Of a stretch of 64,000 bases of DNA, positions 10,170 to 19,548 are shown piece after piece. Both the position numbers and the translations under genes were made by a program. Numbering within the stretch: position 1 is the first letter of the stretch; each line of letters starts with the position of its first letter. This DNA is from Allomyces arbusculus (taxonomy: Eukaryota; Blastocladiomycota; Blastocladiomycetes; Blastocladiales; Blastocladiaceae), in assembly GCA_027604705.1 (NCBI GenBank), contig JADHYV010000004.1:372001-436000 (forward strand), written 5' to 3'. The notes under the pieces are model-generated. The model saw only the letters and a list, made by a program, of their open reading frames with translations, did not search any database and was not told the DNA's origin.

Positions 10170-10905
10170 ATTCCGTCTCGTTCAACAACGCGCTCCCCGT
10201 CGGCGCGAGAGACCATCACGACTTGGTGCTGCCAGTGCCACACCTGGCTACTGCCGTCGTCGAGCCCGACTTCGGAAACCGTGTCGATCACGATCAAGGA
10301 ATTGTGCCTGTGACACAGCACCATCAGCACACCGGCCAGCATGGCCACGGCACTGAACACGGTCTCATCACCCGCTCCACCAGGCAGCGCTGCCGCGCTC
10401 GACGACACGGCCGGCTGCTCGAGGCGCAGCACAGCGGGGATCTCGCCACGCTCAAGTCCCTGCTGGCGCCACTCACGCTGCACGCCGATCTATACGCCAA
10501 GTTTGGGTCCCATTGCACCTGGCCGCGGCCATGGCGCCGTTTGTCATTGAGTGGATGCTGCCGACGACGATGCCCGCACAAATTATTACCGCGCCCCCAT
10601 TCTCGGGCGAGACGTCGCTGCACGTGGCTGCGCGCGCCGGACGACTGGACGCGGGCGAGCGACTGCTCGCGGTGCATGCATCCATGGCAGCGCGCGTGAT
10701 TACAACCTGGATTCGCACGACGAGTATTGGCAGTTCAAGCAAGAGGATTGGGCGTACTGCGCCAAGGGCGTGTGGCCGGGCGTGCTGGATGTTGTTTGAA
10801 GTGAGTGCCAGCCAGTCGGGAAGGGTCAGCCCAGAGGCACAGTGTGGGATCACGGTTGGTTCGACCCCCTTGGCGGCTTGTTGGATTCAGACAAGTAAAT
10901 GCTGG
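10170..10905 (+). pseudogene. Truncated tandem copy of the oxysterol-binding gene
   Basis: DNA from about 10170 matches the intact gene from about 5378: CCGTCTCGTT, then the ankyrin-region sequence around LATLKSLLAPLTLHADL. Near 10700 it jumps to sequence matching 9363 onward (the last 36 codons, RDYNLDSHDEYWQF versus RDYDPDSRDEYWRF) and continues into the matching 3' flank. The copy therefore lacks the equivalent of roughly 5923-9362: the remaining ankyrins, the PH domain and almost all of the ORD. Small insertions and deletions break the frame of what is left. In the intact gene the two join points carry the same 9-mer GTGCGCGAC (5914-5922 and 9363-9371), which suggests deletion between short direct repeats. 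No function is expected. Confidence 0.88.
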
Positions 10906-11689
10906 TTGATGTTACCTACAGGCGAGTGGAGCCGTTCCTGGGCGCCGCTACAAGCCGGCCTGGTCAATCGTGTGGTGGTAATCTGAAGGCCAGCTGCTCC
11001 CATCCATTTGATGAACTGGACGTTCAAGCTGTGGTCATCCGTGGCAGCTCTCACTCCTCACCCATTTGTGCGCTAATATTCTTCCCACCCACAATGAGTT
11101 TGCATTGATTTTTCCTACTGCAAAAAATATAAGCGATCCATTTTGACGCGGTAGTGGTTGAGAACGGGCGACGAACCAGTCACATATGTGGTGCGGCTCC
11201 ATTCGCGTGCAGGTAAGCATCAACCTGCATGATGTCTTGACGTGCACAACGACAGAGCACCAGCAAAGGCAGCAACAAATGCATCACCGCCGTCCTTTCC
11301 TGTCTCGTCCTCTGTCGTTTGCTGCCAGCTCATCATTCAAGTTGCAAATGCTCTCGCTTCCAGTTCCATCACACTTTCGTGATCCAGATTCATTGGCCGG
11401 CCGCGCTCCCGTCAAAACAAACGTGAGCAAGTGCTGACGTGGTCACATCGAGCACACACTCGCAGCTTAATCGCTCACTCACACTTACGCTCACGCGCGA
11501 CCTCAATATCGCGACACGTTGAGCAACAAAGGCATCCAAAAAGGAGATTCGAATTCAGGTTTCGTTATTTACATTTCACCATTTCTGCAAACGTTCCGAG
11601 CTTCAAAATATGTAACATGGTTGGAAAGGGCAAAATAAGGAAGGGGAAAGCGATGGCAAACCTCTGCAATTCAACTACGCGTCTCGAGC
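10906..11689. other. Spacer between OSBP pseudogene and repeat-protein gene
   Basis: About 780 bp, noticeably AT-richer than the surroundings. It holds the 3' flank of the pseudogene and the 3' flank of the minus-strand repeat gene that stops at 11690. No gene or RNA was recognised. Confidence 0.35.
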
Positions 11690-14600
11690 TTAGAAGCCGA
11701 GGTGCTGCTGCTGAGCCTGCGACTGGAACGCCGAGACGTCAACGTGATGGCCCGACACGTCCACACCCTGGAACTGCGACTGAGCCTGCGAGATGAACGC
11801 GTCGGCGTTGTGGCCGCCCGACACATCAGCCGACTGCCACTGGCTCTGAGCCTGGGAAACAAAGGCATCAGCGTTGTGCCCGCCCGAAACGTCGGCCCAC
11901 TGCGACTGCGACTGCGCCTGCTGCACAAACGCGTCTGCGCCGTGACCACCCGAGACGCCGGCCGATTGCCACTGCGATTGCGCCTGCTGGACAAACGCGT
12001 CCGTGTTGTGCGCGCCCGACACGTCGACCGACTGCCACTGGCTCTGGGCCTGGTTGGCGTGAGCCGATGCGCCATGGTCGCCGAGGTTCAGCTGCTGGAA
12101 TTGCGACTGGAACTGCGACAGATCAGCGCCGCCGTGGCCCGACGCGTCGACATGCTGGCCTTGCCATTGACTCTGCGAAGCCGAACTGTGACCGGCATCC
12201 ACCTGCTGCGACTGGTACTGGCTCTGCTGGGCCGTCGTCGAGCCGTGACCGGCATCCACCTGCTGCCACTGGCTCTGGCTCTGCGATGCCGAGCCATGAC
12301 CAGCATCGACCTGTTGCGACTGGTACTGGCTCTGTTGAGCGGTCGTTGAGCCGTGACCCGAGGTCGAAACCGACTGCGCCTGCGATTGCGCCTGCGTTGC
12401 CGTCGCCGAGCCATGGCCGGCCGCGTCAACGTGCTGCGCTTGCCACTGGCTCTGCGAAGCATTGGCCGAGCCGTGCGCGTCAATGTTCTGCGACTGGTAC
12501 TGCGACTGCGACTGCGAAGCCGTGGTGGTGGCGTGGCCCGAAGTCGTGGCCGACTGCGTCTGCGCCTGCGTTTGCGTCACGGTCGAGCCGCCAAAGTCGA
12601 TCGGGTGGCAGTCGGGCGCGTGCGTCGCCGAGGTGGTGCCGGTGGCCGTCGAGTGGCCCGACGACGTGTTGGCGTGCGTCGTCGTGGTGGCACCGTGCCA
12701 CTGGCCGTCGTCGTACTTCGTGTTGCCGCCCTCTATCAAAACACCAGAACGTCAGTTGACAGGTGCCACGATCACAAACAGGCTGAACTGGGCGTACGAA
12801 CCATATTTGCCTGGTGCCCACTGGCCGTTGTCGTAACCAGTGTTACCGCCCTCTATCAAGACACCAGAACGTTAGTTGACAGGTGCCACGATCACAAACA
12901 AGCTGAATTGAGCGTACGAACCATATTTGCCAGGGGCCCACTGGCCGTTGTCGTACGTCGTGTGCGTCGTGGTCGAGCCGCTCTGCGCGCCCGACGACGT
13001 GGTCGCGCCGCCCGTCGAGGTGGTCGCGCCCGAGGAGGTGTTGGCGTGCGAGGTCGTGGTCGAGCCGTGGTACTGGCCGTTGTCGTAGCCGGTGTTGCCG
13101 CCCTCTATTAAATCACCAGAACGTCAGTTGACACACGATCACAAACAAACTGAACTGGGCGTACGAACCATATTTGCCAGGGGCCCACTGGCCGTTGTCG
13201 TAACCAGTCTTGCCACCCTCTATCAAATCACCAGAACGTCAGTTGACAGGTGCCACGATCACAAACAGGCTGAACTGGGCGTACGAACCGTATTGACCCG
13301 GATGCCACGAGCCGTCATTGTAGGTCGTAGTCGTCGGCGCGTGCGTGGCCGAGGTGGTGCCCGTCGCGGTCGAATGGCCCGCATCGTGCGACGAGGTGGT
13401 GGTGGTCGTCTGCGACTGCGTCTGGCCCTGCGTAGCCGTCGTGTTCGAGCCCGAGGTGGTGGTGGTAGACTGGTACTGCCCTTGGCTCTGGCTGGCGTGA
13501 GCGTCGCCGCCCGAAACATGCGTCGACTGGCTCTGGCCCTGCGATTGCGTCACGTTGCCGCCGGTGCTCGACTGGTACTGCCCTTGGCTCTGGCTGGCGT
13601 GAGCGTCGCCGCCCGAAACATGCGTCGACTGGCTCTGGCCCTGCGATTGCGTCACGTTGCCGCCGGTGCTCGACTGGTACTGCCCTTGGCTCTGGCTGGC
13701 ATGCGCGTCGCCGCCCGAAACGTGCGTCGACTGGCTCTGGCCCTGCGATTGCGTCACGTTGCCACCAGTGCTCGACTGGTACTGCCCTTGGCTCTGGCTA
13801 GCATGCGCGTCGCCGCCCGAAACGTGCGTCGACTGGCTCTGCGACTGCGACTGGCTGGCGTTGCTGCCCGACTGGGCCTGCGACTGGTACTGCGACTGCG
13901 AGGCCGAGTGCGCGTCACCCGACTGGTACTGCCCCTGCGACTGCGACTGCGAGGCGTTGCCGCCCGACTGGGACTGCGACTGGTACTGGCTCTGCGAAGC
14001 CGAGTGCGCGTCGCCCGACTGGTACTGCCCCTGCGACTGCGACTGCGAGGCGTTGCCGCCCGACTGGGCCTGCGACTGGTACTGCGACTGCGAGGCCGAG
14101 TGCGCGTCACCCGACTGGTACTGCCCCTGCGACTGNNNNNNNNNNNNNNNNNNNNNNNNNNNNNNNNNNNNNNNNNNNNNNNNNNNNNNNNNNNNNNNNN
14201 NNNNNNNNNNNNNNNNNNNNNNNNNNNNNNNNNTGCGACTGGCTGGCGTTGCCGCCCGACTGGGCCTGCGACTGGTACTGCGACTGCGAGGCCGAGTGCG
14301 CGTCACCGGACTGGTACTGGCTCTGCGACTGCGCCTGCGACGAGTTGCTGCCCGACTGGTACTGCGACTGGTACTGGCTCTGCGAAGCCGAGTGCGCGTC
14401 GCTCGACGACTGCTGGTACTGCGACTGCGACTGCGACTGCGAGCCGGAGGTGCTGGATTGGTACTGCGACTGCGATTGCGCCTGCGTCGAGTGCGAGCCC
14501 GAACTCGATTGGCTCTGGTACTGGGACTGGCTCTGGCTCGCGTTCGAGCCTGTCTGCCACTGCGACTGCGATTGGTACTGCTAAAAAAAAGCCGAATGGT

Positions 14601-14758
14601 GGAGTGCGGTGGACGCGTTAGAGATGCGGTTGATGAACGGTGATGGTGGGGGCGCGACGCGACGCGACGCGACGCGGCGCGCTGGCGGTGGAGAAGGTTG
14701 AGCGGAGCGCGCCACGCTGCTGAACGCAAGGGAGTAGGACGCGTACCGAAGCGTTCAT
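11690..14758 (-). CDS. Gln/Ser-rich tandem-repeat protein of unknown function
   Basis: Proposed minus-strand exons: 14758-14747 (MNAS), 14580-13289 (contains the assembly gap), 13219-13169, 13104-12922, 12852-12802 and 12732-11690. The frame is consistent across all five introns if the gap is really 100 bp, giving 877 residues. The product is almost entirely repeats: SQSQYQSQ-type tracts with GDAHSAS or GGNAS spacers; 34-residue units containing THVSGGDAHASQSQGQYQSS; QVDAGHGS units; and C-terminal ~22-residue units like DVSGGHNADAFVSQAQSQWQ. There is no signal peptide, membrane segment or known domain. The composition is prion-like or low-complexity. A TATAAAAT lies about 75 bp upstream of the ATG. 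The opposite strand is also open for long stretches, but only the minus strand has spliceable introns with matching phases. The start exon (only 12 coding bases) is the weakest part of the model. Confidence 0.7.
12733..13288 (-). repeat. Amplified mini-exon plus intron module (four near-identical introns)
   Basis: Four introns at 13288-13220, 13168-13105, 12921-12853 and 12801-12733 are nearly identical. Each has donor GTTCGTACGCC, a GTCAACTGAC branch-site-like stretch and acceptor ending ATAG. Three are 69 nt; the second is 64 nt through a 5-nt deletion. All are phase 1 and are followed by an exon starting with EGGNTGYDNG or EGGKTGYDNG; two of these exons are exactly 51 nt, giving a 120-bp exon+intron unit. 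All four introns contain in-frame stops, so retention would truncate the protein. Confidence 0.85.
13471..13840 (-). repeat. 102-bp coding tandem repeat, about 3.6 copies
   Basis: The landmark TGGTACTGCCCTTGGCTCTG recurs at 13471, 13573, 13675 and 13777, exactly 102 bp apart. Each unit encodes 34 residues with VSGGDAHASQSQGQYQSS and TGGNVTQSQGQS parts. Units differ at only a few bases, so the array is recent or kept uniform by conversion. Confidence 0.9.
13856..14330 (-). repeat. 96-bp coding tandem repeat interrupted by the assembly gap
   Basis: A second unit type (about 32 residues: SQSQGQYQSGDAHSASQSQY with QSGGNA spacers) has landmarks at 13924, 14020 and 14116, 96 bp apart. It enters the run of Ns at 14136 and resumes in the same unit type after 14233. 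Copy number cannot be counted. Confidence 0.85.
14136..14233. other. Assembly gap (98 Ns) inside tandem repeat
   Basis: A run of 98 undetermined bases. The Gln/Ser reading frame before and after it is out of register by two bases. The true length should be 1 mod 3 (for example 100), or the number of Ns is arbitrary. Such a gap is expected where short reads cannot span identical repeats, so the true array may be much longer. Confidence 0.95.
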
Positions 14759-14830
14759 GATGTGTGCGATAAGAGGTGGTGAGATGTGCAAGACTGCAAC
14801 GAAGTCTCAGCAACGACGCGGGGAGCGGCC

Positions 14831-14838
14831 ATTTTATA
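14831..14838 (-). promoter_or_regulatory. TATA box of the repeat-protein gene
   Basis: TATAAAAT on the minus strand, about 73 bp before the proposed ATG at 14758. This leaves room for a short leader if transcription starts about 30 bp downstream. It is one of the clearest TATA elements in the window and supports the minus-strand gene model. Confidence 0.55.
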
Positions 14839-17800
14839 GCATCCGGTCGGTGTGCGCGCGGGGGCGCGAGTCAGCGCACGCGAGAATCGCGCGACGTGGA
14901 TCATCGAGTGCGCTTGGATGGCGTGTTGGTGGTCGCGCGCGACGCTGGTGCGTGCGACGTGTCGCGCCGGACCGGCTGCGGAGCGAAGCGCGCGACTGGA
15001 AACGCGCCGGGCGTCGGAGGGCGTCGCCTGGGTCCCGGTTTGGAAGGGTTTTTGCGAGAGTTGGAAGGGGAAAATGAAGGATGGCATCGAAATGAGTTGG
15101 CGGGCAGAGTGCGAGGCAACTCCGTGCGCAAGGCCGCAAGCTCACTCCCGGTCTCCTCGCTGCGGAAACGCTGCGGACCGGTGGAGTGACACCAGGGGCA
15201 GGGAGGCGAAACGCGTGCGACCACGCTGGCGGCGGTTGCGGTTGAACGGGTGCGCACACGCGCACTGCGATGTCAGCTCGTCGTGCCAACAGAGTGGATG
15301 GACGGGTGTGGTGGACGGCAGAGTGTGCGGGACAGTGTGCGGGATGGCAGGGCCGTCGCCCGTTGTGGGAAGTGGCCAGCCGGGCGCAGCGGAGAGATGC
15401 TGCGGCGCTTCACTGCGGAGGCGTGCTGAGCAGCAGGCACACCACCAGCGAACTCTCACGGAGGCCCGCGGCTTGACCTTGTTCCTGCCGGCAGCGCACA
15501 CCATGTCATTCAGACCCATCGCAAGGGTTGCCCACAACAGCGACCTCCATCCGAGCCAGCCCGCCGCTCAACACGCGACGCGTCGCGACGCAACTCGAGT
15601 CGAGCGGGCCGGTCCGGCACGAGCACCTGCCACGCAACGATGAATGTTGCTCCCGGCGCGCGTCGATTCGCCTCTCCTCCTCTACAAGGAGAGGACCGCG
15701 TGCAGTGCCGTTCCGACGTTCCATTGCTTTCGGTCGGGCAGCGAGGCGGTGCGAGACGCGTCCGCTGTACTCAGCGCGAGTGGGGCTGTCACAATGCATG
15801 CGCTGCACGTCAGACCACACCCGTCGTTGTCAATTACAACGCGTCGGAAGCGACGCGCTGAGCGGGTGATGATTTGGCTCGCCCCCTCTGCTCGTTCCCA
15901 GCCTCCGACTCCTGCTCCTCGCCACCAGCTTCCGTCGTCTGAAGCAGGCCTGCTGCGCGCCTGGGCTGGACCATGACGCGATCGTCACATCACATCGGTG
16001 CGGCGACGGTGCGAAAGTCGTAGGCGAATGGTGCATTCTGGTCATTTTAGCGATGTCGGTGCTCAAATTGTCATTCTCGTTTGCAGACGGGCGCGCGTCT
16101 TTGCGCGCTGTGGGTGCCAAACACGCTGGGAAAAATCTGATCACTCTCTTCTTGCCGCTCCGCCCCGGACCGCACCTGGAACCGCTTGCAGTTGAAAAGA
16201 GTGGATGTGAATCATCACCTTCAAACTGCTTCGCAGTCTGATTCAGTGCAGGTCGTGGCTCGGTTGCTACGATCTCGGCGACCCTGAGAACTCCCAATGC
16301 CCAAATTCGAGGAAAAATTGTGCGCGCTGTCGACGGGAGGCGAATGCACTTTGTTGCGACATGTCCAGCGTTGATTTGAGCAGTACGTTGGCTGTCAATT
16401 GGAGCGAGTTGGCCTGGATTCGAACCGTCAGTCGGCCGTTGCGGCGCAGTCGACAAGAGTGAGTCGAGTGATGAGCCGTCCGAGTCCGAAACCTCATGCG
16501 ACTTGTCGCAGGCTTCGTCCGCTGAAGGCCCGACAACAGCACGGTTTTTTTGTGTGTTTGGCGCCAGATGGCTCCCGCGAATTCTGTGCAGCGAGTTGCG
16601 CGTCGACCGTTGGTTTTTATTGAGCGCGACGACGACTCGGCGGCTCCGACTTGGTGCGGCCGCGGGTTCATGGCTGCACAGGCGCGGCCGCGTTACTGGG
16701 ATGCCGAACCAGCGCAGGCTCTCCCCACCACATGGCTGCTGTGATCAACGCGCTGTGCGGCAGCTGCAGGTCGTGCGGAGTGCATCGCGCTAGAGGTGCG
16801 GGAGTGCCTATCCTCGATAGAACACACTTTGATTAACGTAGAGCGCGGGAGCCGGAGCGGCTTGATCAGGATTTTGGCTGGCGGCCCAGCCTGGACCGTG
16901 CGCGATTGAGCGTCGGTTCATGTTCGGTCCTGTTCACCCCATTTCACCAGCTTGCCAACAATTCGATAGAGCGATCCCTCCCTCACCGCCAAGCTGGGTG
17001 GGCTGCGACCATTGCGGCGAGGACGATCCACCATCACCACCGCGACACAATGCATGGCAATCGACGCGCGTACGCGGCAAACCTACGGCACTACGGCCTT
17101 GAGTAGATCGGCGCCAACCTGTTGACGACACACGACGACCGTGGCCGACGCCGAATTCCCACCATCAAACTAATCACGCAAAAGTGCTCTTGAAGACCGC
17201 ACGACACGTCTTGGATGCTTACTCGTGCCACACCATGAAGGGGCGGTCATCTAACCCCTTTGCGTCGTGTGGAGCTTGGATCACGATGCCGATGACCACT
17301 GGAGCGTCGCCAACGCAACGGCGCGACCAAAAGCAGTCCCAGTTGATTTTTCACATTGCTTCGTACTCGGCGGTGCCGGATATATCCCGGAGCGCGATTG
17401 GGCTGTGATCCTGAGCCAGCGCGCGCGACAGGTACCTGCCGCTTGTCACAGCCACCGACCTGGGCCAACTCCCTGACCATCACGATGCCAACACCGCACA
17501 AAGCTGTGCATTAATTTTTCCGATACCTGATCCCGCCCGCACCTGACCGTTCAGGACTGCCTCGACCGTTCATGACAATGTCCCAACCGCATGTCAGATT
17601 GCCGTGGCGCGGCGCCCGTGCTCACGCACCGTCGGGTGGAGAATGTCGAGGGCAAGACCGAGGACGAGATGCCGAGATCCAGTGGCGGGAAGAACATGAC
17701 TTCGACGCGCCCATGATCTTGGCCGACATGGCTGTGTACATCAACCTTGCGCGAGCAACACTTGCTACTTGCCTGCCGCCCGCACATAAGCCCCGATACT

Positions 17801-18172
17801 GATCTACAATAGATAAAATGCTCGCCACAGCTCGCGCGACCACGCTCGCGCCAACGACAGCTGTTCGCCCCGACTCATCGCTGTGAAATGGGCGTGTACA
17901 TGAGGTCGCCAGTTTGTCGACCTTCTTTTTATCACATTTCTGCAGTCCATTTGTGGCGTTAATTTCCAGATTACTCCTATTGAGTTCTCGTACTGCCGTT
18001 TGTCATCATACCCCGCCCGCCTACGACCTCGATCTCGTCGTGACTTGGCACCCGACCGTGTGCGGCGTCGTGCACGTGGCCCTCCTACTTCCACCTATTA
18101 CCTCGCCTCGCGGCTCCACCCCCAACCGACCGCGACGACACCGACCAACCCCACTTTTCGAGAAGCTCGGGC

Positions 18173-18736
18173 ATGACCGGCAATGTTGTCGACGTCGTCG
18201 ACGCAGCCGCTCACGTTGTCATGCCCTCGCCAGGATGGCCGGTGCTGCTCGCACGTGTGTCACCATTGTACAGCTACACCATCTCGCAGTGGCGATGCCA
18301 TCGACCCCACATTTCGACCAAACCGATCGCGACCACCAACGACGAACTTGCTGCCGACGCCGCTGCTCGCTTCCGCTCGCTCCTCCTCTCGAATAGCGCT
18401 GCAGGTTGTTGCTGGCGCACGCACAGTATTGTTGCGCACGCGTCTGGAGTCGCGCCAAAACAAATCGCGACTGCCACCATCGCCGGCACGCGCGACGCAT
18501 ACGGCGACACCACCGGTCTTCTATGCTCTTTGCTGTGTTTCCTGGGCGACCCCAAACACCTCGCGAAGGAGTTCATCAGGCCGGTGGGCCTGCTGGTTGG
18601 TGCGTGTTGTGTTGCCTCCTTCTCACCAGGAAAAAAACCGCCCGCTGACGCGCTTTGCGCATATCTCTCAGATCCGGTCTGTGCCTTTCTTTGTTCTCCA
18701 CCCGTTGGTTTGCGTGTTGGTTGTCCATATTGTTGA
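18173..18736 (+). CDS. Weak candidate: unrecognised 187-residue open frame
   Basis: The frame opens MTGNVVDVVDAAAHVVMPSP and includes an ordinary-looking stretch TTNDELAADAAARFRSLLLS (about residues 59-78). Its second half is Cys-rich and less convincing. A GT donor follows the RFRSLLLS stretch, so only the first ~80 residues might be coding. No family was recognised and there is no supporting neighbour. Listed so the interval is not treated as proven empty. Confidence 0.12.
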   Translation: MTGNVVDVVDAAAHVVMPSPGWPVLLARVSPLYSYTISQWRCHRPHISTKPIATTNDELAADAAARFRSLLLSNSAAGCCWRTHSIVAHASGVAPKQIATATIAGTRDAYGDTTGLLCSLLCFLGDPKHLAKEFIRPVGLLVGACCVASFSPGKKPPADALCAYLSDPVCAFLCSPPVGLRVGCPYC

Positions 18737-19502
18737 AGTCGAATACACAACGCCCCCTGCCCTGCTCACTGATGCGGTTCGTGCCTGTCACTCCGAGCAT
18801 CGCCACTGCCAGCATCTGAATGCGCGTTTCGTCCGAGTTTCCAAGTCAAAATCACATCCATCCGCCCTGGTCCCGCGTGTGCAACTGCTATCTGCTCTTC
18901 GCAGGCAGGTGCGTGCAGGCGCCGTTTCTTTCAAACTGAGAGCGACGCTTGCAGCACGACAGTTTTCGACGCGTGTGATTCCGTTGAACCTGAGATTGAG
19001 ACGCTGTTTGGCAAGGGATGTGGCCATTCGCGAAAGTGCTCGATCGAGTGTCGTGCATCTCTATGTTGTGCCAACCTGATGCCGGGAGATGGTGTGGCAG
19101 CGACGCTGCTGTGGAAGTGAGCGCGGAGGAGCAATTTCGGCCTGTAGACTAGCATGTCAGGGCCAGTGGCAGGACAGTCGCAGATCTATAAGAGCTCTGG
19201 GAAGCAATGGGCACCCCTGACACGCCGGCTCTCCCCATACCTATTATCTTTTGCGGACGTGGGCAGCGCTGACATCGAAGCAGATCGTGGAAAATTGTTG
19301 GACTTGCTGGTGGTCAGCCAGTCTTGTGGACGCTTACACAAGCATCGACCTAGTCTGGTTGTGCAACATGGCCGAGGGTACGACATAGAAGCTGGCCCCG
19401 GATACAGTAAAGAGAAGAATTTTGAGCCTGGACGCACAGAATGTGGCAAAGTGAACGTAAGGAAATATGACAAAACGGACTCCCACAACGGTGTAGTGAC
19501 GC

Positions 19503-19548
19503 GCCCCAGAAACATCACGCCCCAGAAACATCACGCCCCAGATATCAC
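19503..19548 (+). repeat. 16-bp tandem repeat, about 2.9 copies
   Basis: GCCCCAGAAACATCAC occurs twice in direct succession, followed by a shortened variant GCCCCAGATATCAC. It lies in non-coding sequence with no visible role. Confidence 0.8.

Noticed and set aside
12733-13288. Regularly spaced near-identical segments considered as a CRISPR-like or satellite array
   Set aside because: The 69-nt segments have splice donors, branch-like sites and acceptors in phase with coding exons. They are introns, and the 'spacers' are themselves repeats.
13092-14621. Plus-strand open frame over the repeat locus (Leu/Arg- or Cys/Trp-rich translations)
   Set aside because: Repeats without stops are open in several frames. 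Only the minus strand has introns with matching phases, a TATA box and a consistent Gln/Ser frame.
15142-15537. Several overlapping 100-130-codon frames in both directions
   Set aside because: They overlap in all frames, are Arg/Ala/Pro-rich, and have no conserved motif or splice-consistent extension.
16416-16426. GGATTCGAACC, the reverse of a tRNA B-box-like motif
   Set aside because: Flanking bases cannot form a T-arm stem, and no acceptor stem or A box was found at the right distance.
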